Positions 1 to 8,897 of a stretch of DNA of 43,282 bases are shown here, in pieces. Positions within the stretch are counted from its first letter, which is position 1, and the number at the start of each line of letters is the position of its first letter. Origin of the DNA: Pseudomonadota bacterium (GTDB lineage Bacteria; Myxococcota_A; UBA9160; PR03); assembly GCA_003576805.1 (NCBI GenBank), contig QEVM01000036.1:1-43282 (forward strand), given 5' to 3'. The notes beneath the pieces are model-generated. The model was not told the DNA's origin and searched no databases. It saw only the letters and a program-made list of their open reading frames with translations. The position numbers were made by a program, and so were the translations under genes.

Positions 1-1
1 T

Positions 2-238
2 CCGCTCGTCGTAGTGGAGTTCGCCCACGTCGGTAACGCTGCGTACGTGTACGGGGAGGAAAACCTACGTTGGATCGAGTCGAGGCGGTCCCCCATCGTG
101 AGCTCGTACAAGGATCGGTCGCGGCTTGCACGCCACCCTGCCTCGAACGACGGGGCTCGGATCATCCACTCGCCCGGCTGGGAGCACGCGGCTGCCGCGA
201 TGCTGGACCGCCTGATCCGACTCGAGAGGTCTCGCTAG
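2..238 (+). CDS. 3' fragment of an upstream gene, possibly zorC (EH-signature domain)
   Basis: Only the C-terminal part is present. The frame is open from the first bases of the window to TAG at 236-238, about 78 residues, so the GTG at 14 need not be the real start. Visible motifs are VVVEFAHVGNAAYVY and, further on, ARIIHSPGWEHA. A glutamate and a histidine in a short C-terminal domain recall the EH-signature domain of ZorC, and the next gene, a SNF2 helicase, starts one base after this stop, which is the zorC-zorD order of type I Zorya. The assignment rests on context and memory of the family; the fragment alone cannot prove it. The two genes are almost certainly co-transcribed and translationally coupled. 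Confidence 0.5.
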   Translation, partial: PLVVVEFAHVGNAAYVYGEENLRWIESRRSPIVSSYKDRSRLARHPASNDGARIIHSPGWEHAAAAMLDRLIRLERSR

Positions 239-239
239 C

Positions 240-2942
240 GTGTCGTTGACGATCAGCGTCGAGTACCAAACCGATGGCGCTGTGCTCACCGCCACACCTG
301 CCATCGCCCTCCCCCTCGCGCGCACGGTCGCTTCGTCGACGTCGCAAACGGAACAAGCCCACATTCTCGAAGACCTCTGGTCGAACGAGTTGCTCGAGCA
401 GACGGCACCAGGCCGCTACTTCGTCCGTTGGGCGTCGCTGTTCGATCTCGACGCAACAGCAAGCGAAGCGCTCGGACTGCCGCGACCCGAGGAAGTGGAC
501 GTCGAGCTCACGTCGAGTGGCATCCCGGGAGGCGCGTTCTCGATCGACTTCAGCCTCCGTCACAGACAGGAAGGGACGCTGCCTCCAGAGCATCGACTCG
601 GCCCAGCGTACCTGTTCCCGGATGGCAAGCGCATCCTCGTGCCTCAATCCGTCTGGGACCTGATCTGCCAGGTCGAGAATCGGCCAGGTTCCACGCGCGC
701 GCAGGATGCCTTCGAGTACATCGCGCGCTGCAAGCGGGCCGCTCTCGCCGCTGGCGCCCGCCTCGACGGCTTTCTCGACCAGCAGGACGTCGTCTTCGCG
801 TCCAAGCTCGATGTGATCCCGACGGAGACCGAAGACGGCGTCGAGATCGCGGTCTCCGTCGAAGGTCTCGAACCCGACGCGATCGTCTCTTCTGCGGGCA
901 CCCCTCGCCCGGTCGTTACTGCACCGACCGCGGATGGCCGGACGAAGCGCATCGTCGTTCCTCCTGAGCTTCGCGACAGCATCCGCCGTGTCCGGAGCCG
1001 GCGGCACCTCCGCAACAGCGAAATCCCTGAGTTCCTCACCAACCCCGACCAGTTCTTGCCGCCCGGAGTGGACCTCACCGATTTCAGCAAGCGCGTACGA
1101 GGTTTCCGGACACGGGTCTACAACAGCCGTCCGTACCTCCACGTTACGAGAAGCGAGCGCGGCTGGCTCGAGTTCGACGCAGGCGTTCACCTCGAGTCGG
1201 CAAACGAAGACGATCGCGCAGCGGAGGACCCGCGCGTTCCGCTCACTCCGGACGCGTATGAAGCGCTTGCCAGGGAGGCGCGACGAACCGGCTCGAGATA
1301 CGTACGCCACGGCGACGCGTGGGTGGAGATCGACCCGGCTACGTCCGACCAATTCCTCGAAACAGTTCAACGCGTTCGCGCCGCGAAGAGCCAAGGGGCC
1401 GGAGCGATCGCAGCTCTGCAGCTCGACGTCATCCCGAACGTCGAGCTGCTGGAGTTCGACGTATCCCTGCCGCAGGATCTCGTACAGCGGCGTCCGTGGG
1501 AGCAGGAGTTGCCGACCACCAGGCCGCCAGCGTCCCTCGAGGCGACGCTGGACGAAGTGCAGCTAATCGGATTCCGGTGGCTCCAGTACCTCTCGGGCAA
1601 AGGTATGGGAGGATTGCTCGCGGACGAGATGGGAGTCGGGAAGACGCTGCAAGTGATTGCACATCTTCTGTGCCTTCACGAGCAAGGAGCGGCCACCCCG
1701 TCGCTCATCGTGCTGCCAAAGACATTGATCGCGAACTGGTTCCGAGAGATCCGACGATTCGCGCCGTCGCTGAGCCCGGTCCACGTGCACGACGGGCCCG
1801 CGAGAACCAATGCGATCGACGACCTCCAGAAGTACCCGATCGTACTCACCAGCTACGACGTCGCGCGCAGCGATCAACTCCTCCTGGGAACGGTCGACTG
1901 GAAGGTCGTCGTCGCCGACGAAGCGCAGTTCGTGAAGAATCCCACCGCTTCTCGGACGTCCGCCGTGAAGGCGCTGAAGGCGGTTCAGCCGCTCGCACTC
2001 ACGGGAACTCCGGTCGAAAACGGCCTTCTCGAATTCTGGTGCATCATGGATTTCGTACGGCCGGGCCTGTTGAAGAGCAGATCCGAGTTCCGCGACGACT
2101 ATGAGAGCCGGCTCGCGAGGGCGAAGACGGAAGAACAACGGAAGCCGATCGTCGCGGACCTCCTCGAGCGCCTCGATCCTCACTATCTGCGAAGAAAGAA
2201 GGACGAGGTGCTCCGCTCGCTCCCGCCGAAGAGAGTGATCGAGGAATCTGACATCCTTCTGAGCTCGCAGCAGCGCTCGCTCTACCTCCAGTGCCTTGAA
2301 GCCACCCGCGCGGGAGGGCGAGGAGCGGTGCTCGCAGGAATTGGCCGTCTTCTACGCATCTGCGCCCACGGCCGACTGGAATCTGCGGATTGGGTGGGGC
2401 TGAGCAGCCAACAGCTCGTCGATGAATGCCCGAAGCTGGAGCGGACGTTGCAGCGCATCGAGCAAATCCGCGCAGCCGGCGAGAAGGTCCTGATCTTCGC
2501 GGAGTGGAAGGAGATGCAGCGGATCCTCCAGAAGGTGCTCTACGACAGGTTTGGAATCTGGGCCGACATCGTGAATGGCGATGTCACCGACCGCCGCCAG
2601 GAGCTTCTCGATTCGTTCCGCGCGACCACCGGCTTTGCGGCCGTCATCCTATCGGTTCAGGTCGCAGGCTTCGGCATCAACCTTGTCGAGGCGAACCACG
2701 TGATTCACTACACGCGCCCTTGGAACCCTGCCAAGGAGAACCAAGCGACCGACCGGGTGCATCGACGCGGCCAAAAACGGCCGGTAGAGATCTACCTTCC
2801 CATCGTCGGAGGGACGGTGGAAAGCCGGCTTGCCGAGCTTCTGCGAGAGAAGGAGCAACTGGCGCGCGACGTCATGCGGCCCTCGAGCGAGCGACTCGTA
2901 TCGGCGGAAGACCTACTCGCAGGCGCCGACCTCACGACCTGA
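240..2942 (+). CDS. SNF2-family DEAD/DEAH helicase, ZorD-like
   Basis: This 900-residue protein has a C-terminal SNF2 (SF2) ATPase motor behind a long N-terminal region of about 440 residues without a motif I recognise. Motor motifs are ADEMGVGKT (Walker A, about residue 460-467), VVVADEAQFVKN (motif II, about 560), LTGTPVEN (motif III), and in the second RecA lobe VAGFGINLVEANHVIHYTRPW with the arginine-finger segment QATDRVHRRGQKRP (about 833). SNF2 motors translocate on double-stranded DNA. The GTG start follows the previous stop by one base. Stand-alone SNF2 proteins of this size with a large N-terminal region occur in Zorya (ZorD) and DISARM (DrmD); no DISARM methylase or DUF1998 gene is visible, so ZorD is preferred. 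A helicase of another defence operon remains possible. Confidence 0.9.
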   Translation: MSLTISVEYQTDGAVLTATPAIALPLARTVASSTSQTEQAHILEDLWSNELLEQTAPGRYFVRWASLFDLDATASEALGLPRPEEVDVELTSSGIPGGAFSIDFSLRHRQEGTLPPEHRLGPAYLFPDGKRILVPQSVWDLICQVENRPGSTRAQDAFEYIARCKRAALAAGARLDGFLDQQDVVFASKLDVIPTETEDGVEIAVSVEGLEPDAIVSSAGTPRPVVTAPTADGRTKRIVVPPELRDSIRRVRSRRHLRNSEIPEFLTNPDQFLPPGVDLTDFSKRVRGFRTRVYNSRPYLHVTRSERGWLEFDAGVHLESANEDDRAAEDPRVPLTPDAYEALAREARRTGSRYVRHGDAWVEIDPATSDQFLETVQRVRAAKSQGAGAIAALQLDVIPNVELLEFDVSLPQDLVQRRPWEQELPTTRPPASLEATLDEVQLIGFRWLQYLSGKGMGGLLADEMGVGKTLQVIAHLLCLHEQGAATPSLIVLPKTLIANWFREIRRFAPSLSPVHVHDGPARTNAIDDLQKYPIVLTSYDVARSDQLLLGTVDWKVVVADEAQFVKNPTASRTSAVKALKAVQPLALTGTPVENGLLEFWCIMDFVRPGLLKSRSEFRDDYESRLARAKTEEQRKPIVADLLERLDPHYLRRKKDEVLRSLPPKRVIEESDILLSSQQRSLYLQCLEATRAGGRGAVLAGIGRLLRICAHGRLESADWVGLSSQQLVDECPKLERTLQRIEQIRAAGEKVLIFAEWKEMQRILQKVLYDRFGIWADIVNGDVTDRRQELLDSFRATTGFAAVILSVQVAGFGINLVEANHVIHYTRPWNPAKENQATDRVHRRGQKRPVEIYLPIVGGTVESRLAELLREKEQLARDVMRPSSERLVSAEDLLAGADLTT

Positions 2943-2994
2943 AGCGATCTCCGCTCCGCGACTCAAGAACAGCTTTTGGATCGAGCGCAGCAGC

Positions 2995-5082
2995 ATGGAC
3001 TTCCTCATCGCCGACACCTTCACCACCAGCCTCGCCGCCTTGACCAACGACGAGCAGAAGCTCGTCAAGACGACTGCCTTCGATCTCCAGATGAACCCGG
3101 CGAGCCCGGGGATGCGATTCCACAAGCTCGATCGCGCGAAGGACAAAGGCTTCTGGTCCGTGCGCGTCGGCAGCGACATCCGGCTCATCGTCCACAAGAC
3201 GGCCGGTAGTCTGCTGCTCTGCTACGTCGATCATCACGACGCCGCGTATCGCTGGGCGGAACGGCGGCGGATCGAGCGGCATCCGACGACGGGGGCGGCG
3301 CAGCTCGTAGAGATTCGCGAGACGGTGCGAGAGATCAGCGTGCCGCCGGCCGTCGATGTTGCCCCGGAAGAGGCTCCCGCGCCTGCGAAGCCTCGGATCT
3401 TCGCGTCGGTGCCGGATGGCGAGCTCCTCGCACTCGGCGTACCGGAGGATTGGCTCGCAGAGGTTCGCTCCGCAGACGAAGACACCCTGCTGGACCTCGC
3501 GCAGCACCTTCCGGCGGAGGCGGGAGAAGCGCTCCTGGTCCTCGCGACCGGCGGGACGCCGGATCGACCGGTGCAGATCGAGGCCGGCGCTGACCCGTTC
3601 TCGCATCCCGATGCGCAGCGACGCTTCCGGGTGATGACGAACGCCGACGAGCTGGCCCAAGCGCTCGAGGCGCCCTGGGAGAAATGGATCGTCTTTCTCC
3701 ACCCCGCGCAGCGGCGCGTGGTGGATCGTCGCTATGGCGGTCCGGCGCGCGTCTTCGGATCTGCGGGCACGGGCAAGACGATCGTCGCACTGCACCGAGC
3801 GGTGCACCTCGCTCGGGCGAATCCGAGGTCTCGCGTCCTGCTCACCACGTTCAGCGAGACCCTCGCGAACGCGCTCGCACGCAAGCTCGTCCTACTCGTT
3901 GGCGAGGACGGCGAGCTGCGAAAGCGGATCGCCGTGCGCCCGGTCGACGCGGTCGGCTGCGACGTCCTCGGCAAGGCGCTGCGCCGGGACGCGATCGCAG
4001 ATGCCACCGCCGTGCGGCGCCTGCTCCAGCGCGCAGGCGAAGGAGCCCCGCCACACCGATTCGCGCAACGGTTCATCGAGAGCGAGTGGCACGACGTGGT
4101 GGACGCATGGCAGCTCGACACGTGGGAGGCCTATCGCGACGTCGCGCGGCTCGGTCGGAAGACACGCATCGGTGAGCAGCAGAGAGCGGTGCTCTGGTCG
4201 ATCTTCGAGCGGCTCCGCGCGCTGCTCAGCGACGCGGCACTCGTCACGCTTGCCGGCGCCCATGCGCGCGCCACGGCGCTCCTCGCGAGCGGCTCGCCCC
4301 GCCCTTTCGACTTCCTGGTCGTGGACGAGGCGCAGGATCTCGGCGTGCCCCATCTCCGGCTGCTTGCCGCGCTGGCCGGCGACCGACCGGATGCACTCTT
4401 CTTCGCTGGCGATTTGGGTCAGCGAATCCTCCAGACCCCGTTCTCGTGGCGAGCGCTCGGGATCGACGTCCGCGGGCGATCCTCGACGCTCCGCATCAAC
4501 TACCGCACGTCCCATGAGATCCGGCGCCGCGCGGATCTCCTGCTTCCCCCCGCACTCAGCGACGTGGACGGCAACTTCGAGGAACGCCGCGGAACCATCT
4601 CGGCATTCCACGGCGCCGAGCCCACGATCCAGGTCTTCGATTCGACCACGGCTGAAGCAGTTGCGGTGGCCGAATGGCTGGCAGCGAGACGCGCGGACGG
4701 AGTGTCGCCTCACGAGATCGCTCTCTTCGTGCGTTCGGAGGCCGAAATCCCGCGCGCGGCCGCTGCCGCGCGGCAAGCCGGAATCGACTCGGTCATGCTC
4801 GATGGAAGTTCAGATGCGCGTGGCGGCGCGGTCGCGATCGGCACCATGCACCTCGCGAAGGGCCTCGAGTTCCGGGCCGTCGCGGTGATGGCCTGCGACG
4901 ACGAGATCCTACCCTCGCAGGAGCGCATCGAGTCGGTGGGCGACGACGCGGACCTCGCCGACGTCTATGACACCGAGCGCCACCTCCTCTACGTGGCGTG
5001 CACGCGCGCGCGCGACCACCTGCTCGCGACTGGTGTCACGCCCGCTTCGGAGTTCCTGGACGACTTGCGAGGGTCGCGATGA
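2995..5082 (+). CDS. UvrD/Rep-type (SF1) helicase with N-terminal RelE/ParE-like domain
   Basis: A 695-residue protein. Residues 1 to about 90 look like a RelE/ParE-type fold: FRFHKL-type strand as MRFHKLDRAKDKGFWSVRVG, then DIRLIVHKT and LLLCYVDHHDAAYRWAERR. A linker of about 150 residues leads to an SF1A motor: GSAGTGKT (Walker A, about residue 255), FDFLVVDEAQDL (about 443), FFAGDLGQRI, LRINYRTSHEI (motif IV), IGTMHLAKGLEFRAV (motif V) and LLYVACTRARDHL (motif VI). The frame is open further upstream, but ATG 2995 is chosen because the RelE-like domain starts there and it avoids overlap with the SNF2 gene, which ends 52 bp earlier. Whether the RelE-like part is an active RNase or a nucleic-acid clamp cannot be told. 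Likely the second helicase of the defence operon. Confidence 0.88.
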   Translation: MDFLIADTFTTSLAALTNDEQKLVKTTAFDLQMNPASPGMRFHKLDRAKDKGFWSVRVGSDIRLIVHKTAGSLLLCYVDHHDAAYRWAERRRIERHPTTGAAQLVEIRETVREISVPPAVDVAPEEAPAPAKPRIFASVPDGELLALGVPEDWLAEVRSADEDTLLDLAQHLPAEAGEALLVLATGGTPDRPVQIEAGADPFSHPDAQRRFRVMTNADELAQALEAPWEKWIVFLHPAQRRVVDRRYGGPARVFGSAGTGKTIVALHRAVHLARANPRSRVLLTTFSETLANALARKLVLLVGEDGELRKRIAVRPVDAVGCDVLGKALRRDAIADATAVRRLLQRAGEGAPPHRFAQRFIESEWHDVVDAWQLDTWEAYRDVARLGRKTRIGEQQRAVLWSIFERLRALLSDAALVTLAGAHARATALLASGSPRPFDFLVVDEAQDLGVPHLRLLAALAGDRPDALFFAGDLGQRILQTPFSWRALGIDVRGRSSTLRINYRTSHEIRRRADLLLPPALSDVDGNFEERRGTISAFHGAEPTIQVFDSTTAEAVAVAEWLAARRADGVSPHEIALFVRSEAEIPRAAAAARQAGIDSVMLDGSSDARGGAVAIGTMHLAKGLEFRAVAVMACDDEILPSQERIESVGDDADLADVYDTERHLLYVACTRARDHLLATGVTPASEFLDDLRGSR

Positions 5083-5116
5083 GGATCGTGCGACACATCG
5101 AGCAGGGTGAATCCAA

Positions 5117-6985
5117 GTGATCGTCTACTCCGAGACCAAGACTCGCTTTCGCGAGGACGTCTTCTCGAACAAGATCGAGACCGTGATTCTCGATCTCTTC
5201 AAAACGAAGATGAAGCGCTCGATCGGGACGAGTGAGGTCGCGTCCTGGAAGAACTCGATGCAGTACATGGACCGCATCCTCGAGGATGCCGGCATACCCG
5301 ACGATTCGAGGGTCGGGATCGAGTACACGATCCCACAGAGCGCCAAGCGCATCGACTTCCTTCTCACGGGGAAGAACGCGCAGGATCAGGATACCGTCGT
5401 CATCATCGAGCTGAAGCAGTGGCAGCAAGTCAAGCCGACCGTGAAGGACGCAATCGTTCGGACTGCTTTGGGCGGCGCCGAGGTAGAGACGACGCATCCG
5501 TCGTACCAGGCTTGGACGTACGCGGCCCTTCTCGAGGACTACAACGAGACCGTCCAGAAGGAGAAGGTCCGACTCTTCCCGTGCGCCTATCTCCACAACT
5601 GCGTCGCGGCGCACGTAGTCCGCTCACCGTTCTACGCAGAGCACCTGAAGAAGGCGCCCGTCTTCGTTCGGGAAGACGCCCAGGCCCTTCGCGACTTCAT
5701 CAAGCAGCACGTCAAGCACGGTGACCGTGGCGACCTCCTCTATCGCATCGAGCACGGTCGGATCCGCCCCTCCAAGAACCTGGCCGACGCCCTGCTCTCG
5801 ATGCTGCAGGGAAACCCCGAGTTCAAGCTGATCGACGACCAGAAGCTGGTCTACGAGACGGCCTTGTCACTCGCCGGCGAGGCACAGGTCGGCGGAAAGC
5901 AGGTCCTGATCGTGGAGGGCGGGCCGGGCACGGGCAAGTCCGTTGTCGCGATCAACCTCCTGGTCGAGCTCACCCGGCGAGAGCTGGTCGCTCAATACGC
6001 ATCGCGCAACGCAGCGCCGCGCGCCGTCTACGAGAGCAAGCTCGTCGGCCATTTTCGCAAGTCTCGTATCTCGAATCTCTTCGCGGGGTCTGGCGCCTTC
6101 CTCGACGCCGCCCCCGACGTCTTCGACGCGCTGATCGTGGACGAAGCGCATCGTCTGAACGAGAAATCCGGCCTCTACCAGAATCTCGGCGAGAACCAGA
6201 TCAAGGAGATCATGCGGGCAGCGAAGCTCAGCATTTTCTTCATCGACGAGGACCAGCGCGTGACGCTGAACGACATCGGCGAGAAGGCGGAGATCCGCCG
6301 CTGGGCGGAGTCGCTCGGTGCGACCGTGCAGGAGCTCGCGCTCGAGTCTCAGTTCCGGTGCAACGGATCGGACGGCTACCTCGCCTGGGTGGACCACGCC
6401 TTGCAAATTCACGAGACAGCAAACGTCGATCTCGACGGGATCGACTTCGAATTCCGAGTCTGCGACTCCGCGTCGCAACTCAGAGACGCGATCTTCGAGA
6501 GGAACCAGCCTGGCAACAAGGCACGACTCGTCGCCGGCTATTGCTGGCCCTGGACCAGCAAGAAGGATCCGTCGGCGATGGACATCGTGTTCCCGGGCAC
6601 CGATTTCGCGATGCAGTGGAACCTGGCCGACGACGGCAGCCTTTGGATCGTGAAGCCCGACTCCGTCAAGGAGGTCGGTTGCATCCACACCTGCCAGGGT
6701 CTCGAGCTCGAGTACGTCGGAGTCATCATCGGGGCCGACCTGGTCGTCCGCGATGGCAGGGTCGAAGTGGACGTGTCGAAGCGCGCACGCGCGGATCGGA
6801 CCGTCCACGGGTACAAGAAGCTCGCGAAGGCCAACCCCGCCGAGGCGCGCCAGGTGGGTGACCGAATCGTCAAGAACACCTACCGGACTCTGATGACGAG
6901 AGGATCGAAGGGCTGCTTCGTCTTCTGCGTGGACCCGGAGACCAACGCCTACTTCAAGTCCTTCGTGCCTTCGCTCGCGCGGTAG
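5117..6985 (+). CDS. DUF2075/Schlafen-like helicase with N-terminal PD-(D/E)XK-like nuclease
   Basis: A 622-residue protein starting at GTG 5117, 34 bp after the UvrD-like gene, with a GGTGA ribosome-binding sequence upstream. The N-terminal quarter has RIDFLLTG followed about 18 residues later by VVIIELKQW, the D...ExK arrangement of PD-(D/E)XK nucleases (about residues 78-100). The ATPase part carries VEGGPGTGKSVVAINLL (Walker A, about 268), DALIVDEAHRL (about 341), FFIDEDQRVT, LESQFRCNGSDGYL and GCIHTCQGLELEYVGVII, matching the DUF2075 (Schlafen group 3-like) helicase family. It probably cleaves or unwinds invading nucleic acid. It ends exactly where the convergent mazG-like gene ends, with no intergenic base. 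Confidence 0.87.
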   Translation: MIVYSETKTRFREDVFSNKIETVILDLFKTKMKRSIGTSEVASWKNSMQYMDRILEDAGIPDDSRVGIEYTIPQSAKRIDFLLTGKNAQDQDTVVIIELKQWQQVKPTVKDAIVRTALGGAEVETTHPSYQAWTYAALLEDYNETVQKEKVRLFPCAYLHNCVAAHVVRSPFYAEHLKKAPVFVREDAQALRDFIKQHVKHGDRGDLLYRIEHGRIRPSKNLADALLSMLQGNPEFKLIDDQKLVYETALSLAGEAQVGGKQVLIVEGGPGTGKSVVAINLLVELTRRELVAQYASRNAAPRAVYESKLVGHFRKSRISNLFAGSGAFLDAAPDVFDALIVDEAHRLNEKSGLYQNLGENQIKEIMRAAKLSIFFIDEDQRVTLNDIGEKAEIRRWAESLGATVQELALESQFRCNGSDGYLAWVDHALQIHETANVDLDGIDFEFRVCDSASQLRDAIFERNQPGNKARLVAGYCWPWTSKKDPSAMDIVFPGTDFAMQWNLADDGSLWIVKPDSVKEVGCIHTCQGLELEYVGVIIGADLVVRDGRVEVDVSKRARADRTVHGYKKLAKANPAEARQVGDRIVKNTYRTLMTRGSKGCFVFCVDPETNAYFKSFVPSLAR

Positions 6986-7345
6986 TCATTCCGCCTTGCG
7001 GTTGCTGCCCCGAGACGTCTCCACCGGATAGCGCTTCGCGTTCACGGCGAGCTTGTCGAGGACGGCGCGTCCGAGGTCGATCTCGTACCGCTGCGCCATG
7101 CGCAACAGGAAGATGGCGACGTCGGCCATCTCGCCGGCGATCTCGTCTCTCGCCGACGGGTCGCGGAAGAGCGCATCGACCTCGTCTTCCGAGCGAAACC
7201 GAAAGTGCTCGAGCAGCTCACCAGCTTCCGTCGCGACGCCGATGGCGAGATCCTTCGCGCCGTGGAAGCGATCCCAATCGCGCGCTTCGCAGAACGCACG
7301 GATGGCGTCCTGGAGAGATTGCACGCTCGTCGGCTGCGTGGACAT
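6986..7345 (-). CDS. MazG-like nucleotide pyrophosphohydrolase
   Basis: A 119-residue protein of the all-alpha NTP pyrophosphohydrolase fold, which hydrolyses (d)NTPs to NMP and pyrophosphate. Motifs are DWDRFHGAKDLAIGVATEAGELLEHF, with the metal-binding EAGELLE, and DEIAGEMADVAIFLLRMA, the second acidic motif, followed by a basic tail KLAVNAKRYPVE. ATG 7345 is preferred; an in-frame GTG eight codons upstream is possible. The stop abuts the stop of the DUF2075-type gene. MazG-like enzymes are often found in defence islands, where they can deplete nucleotides or remove altered ones, so this may be the last member of the module despite its opposite orientation. Confidence 0.85.
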   Translation of the reverse strand: MSTQPTSVQSLQDAIRAFCEARDWDRFHGAKDLAIGVATEAGELLEHFRFRSEDEVDALFRDPSARDEIAGEMADVAIFLLRMAQRYEIDLGRAVLDKLAVNAKRYPVETSRGSNRKAE

Positions 7346-7435
7346 GCGCGCAGCATCATATCCAAACACTGCTCTCTGCTCCCCCGGTCAGCGGCCATCC
7401 GTGTCTGGTGCAAGATGCAAGGCCAAGCGAACCGC

Positions 7436-7862
7436 TCAGCGACGAACCTCGATTACCATTATCCTCGACCGCGCCCGCGACCCACCCACGTACAGCTGCC
7501 TCTCCCCACTCGTCCCCTCGCCCGCCACCACATCGAGCACGACAAAGTCGATCTCGCCCTCTTCCGCGGGCGCGCCGCGACCGCCCGGCAGCACGAAGCG
7601 GCGCGAGTGCAGCACGAGCCAGGGGTCCTTCGGGAGCCCATCGCGTAGGCAATCGAAGACCCGCTTCTCGGAGACCGGCGCCGGGCGCCAGGCGTCCGAC
7701 ATCCTGACTCAGCTGGTCGGGCCGTAGGTCCTCGCTCCACTCGAGCGCGGTCGAATCGCTCGTGTAGCGCGGCCCCCTTCCTGCGTGGCGCAGCACGACG
7801 TCCTCGATCCGCGTCGAATCGAGTGCCAGCAGGCCGTCGACGGTGCGCGCCTCCTGACGCAT
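7436..7862 (-). pseudogene. Remnant of a NERD-domain nuclease gene plus an unknown fragment
   Basis: Reading from ATG 7702, 88 residues contain SEKRVFDCLRDGL, WLVLHSRRFVLPG, EEGEIDFVVLD and a final IMVIEVRR. This is the NERD fold (nuclease-related domain), with the E-x-D and E-V-(K) catalytic strands, and it stops just after the second strand where NERD-helicases normally continue for hundreds of residues. Upstream, in another frame (7862 to about 7706), lie 52 coding-like residues starting MRQEARTVDGLLALDSTR that I do not recognise. The two pieces look like leftovers at the edge of the defence region. A short stand-alone NERD protein cannot be excluded. Confidence 0.5.
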
Positions 7863-7905
7863 GCGCGAAACGCAGGGCTCGCGAGTGGGCCAGCGAGCGT
7901 GCCGG

Positions 7906-7921
7906 CATGATCGCCGTCATA
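7906..7921. promoter_or_regulatory. Palindromic operator O1
   Basis: CATGATCGCCGTCATA, one mismatch from ATGAC-N4-GTCAT in the left half. Its centre is 96.5 bp from the ATG of the diiron gene at 8010. The following bases (ACCCGG, then CGGCAGCGATG) resemble those after operator O2, which suggests a shared promoter layout. Confidence 0.6.
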
Positions 7922-8009
7922 CCCGGCCGCTGGCCGCGGCAGCGATGTTCCGGGCATCAACGCTCCGCGACCGCCCGGGCGGTGCGCGCCCACAGGAGAA
8001 TCCCGAGCG

Positions 8010-8897
8010 ATGGCCGACTTCCTCTCGATGTACTCGATCCAGCACTGGCTCGCATCCTGTCCGCAGGGCTACCTGGCGGGCACCGAGTTCGGGCACGCCC
8101 CGCACGAACGCGAGCCTGGCCTCGTCCTCGAGGACCCCCTGCTCCGCGAGCAGGCCATCGGCACCACGGTGCAGCTCGTCGTCGGCGAGCGTTGCGCGTT
8201 GGCGGCCTCGTCCGGGCTCGTCAACGCAGCGCCCGACGAGGCGAGCAAGTGCTTCCTCGCCACGCAGACGCTCGACGAAGCACGCCACGTCGAGGTGTTC
8301 TCGCAGCGGCTCCAGGACCTGGGCGTGAAGCGGAGCGAGCTCGAGGACACGATCCGCCAGTTCGCAAACCCGAACCTGGTGCGCTTCGCCGAAGTCCTGC
8401 TCGAGAAGGTCGACCGCAAGGACTTCGTAGCCGGCGTCGTCGGCCAGAACATCGTGCTCGAAGGCATGGCCTTCAGCGTGTTCGAGATGATGCACGCCGG
8501 CATGCAGGACGTGAACCCGAAGTTCGCGCACACGCTGTCCGGCACGATCGCCGACGAGCGCCGCCACGTCGGCTTCGGCGAGAACCGGATCGGCTCGCTG
8601 ATCGCGCAGCACCCGGAGAAGAAGCCCGAGATCGAGCGCATGCAGAAGGAGATGTCCTACTGGATGCTGGCGACCTTCGCGGACTCGTTCCGGAACTCGC
8701 CCGCGCGCGAGGAGATGCGGAAGCTGCGGGCCAACCTCTCGGGCTACGGCTCGGCGCCGGCGAAGTGGCAGGGAGCCGATCTCACGGCGCTGGAGCCGGC
8801 CGAGATGGAGCGGCTCCTCGCCGACACGGTGCTCAAGGAGTTCAAGGTACGCCTGGGCCGGATCGGCATCGAGTACCAGACGCCCGCGCAGCCCTGA
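8010..8897 (+). CDS. Ferritin-like diiron oxidase/oxygenase, paralogue 1
   Basis: A 295-residue protein with the four-helix diiron signature: GERCALAAS (first Glu), TLDEARHVEVFSQR (ExxH), VLEGMAFSVFE (third Glu) and IADERRHVGFGENR (second ExxH). This is the ferritin-like superfamily that includes AurF-type N-oxygenases and R2-like oxidases, which activate O2. The N-terminus carries WLASCPQGYLAGTEFG. It is the first gene of a tight operon; its TGA overlaps the next ATG (TGATG). The substrate is unknown. It is downstream of operator O1, so probably expressed with the nitrite-reduction genes. Two further paralogues lie in the same cluster. Confidence 0.8.
   Translation: MADFLSMYSIQHWLASCPQGYLAGTEFGHAPHEREPGLVLEDPLLREQAIGTTVQLVVGERCALAASSGLVNAAPDEASKCFLATQTLDEARHVEVFSQRLQDLGVKRSELEDTIRQFANPNLVRFAEVLLEKVDRKDFVAGVVGQNIVLEGMAFSVFEMMHAGMQDVNPKFAHTLSGTIADERRHVGFGENRIGSLIAQHPEKKPEIERMQKEMSYWMLATFADSFRNSPAREEMRKLRANLSGYGSAPAKWQGADLTALEPAEMERLLADTVLKEFKVRLGRIGIEYQTPAQP

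Noticed and set aside
162..1394. 410-residue open frame on the minus strand opposite the SNF2 gene
   Set aside because: Arg/Glu/Asp-rich translation without motifs; it mirrors a gene with complete helicase motifs.
2873..2878. GACGTCAT half-site in the SNF2 gene as another operator
   Set aside because: Only one half matches and it is inside coding sequence.
240..2942. DISARM drmD
   Set aside because: No drmA, drmB, drmC or methylase gene beside it; the neighbour downstream is a UvrD-type helicase.
7823..8896. Long frame upstream of the 90-residue gene
   Set aside because: Only the last 90 codons look coding; the rest is out of frame with the diiron gene.
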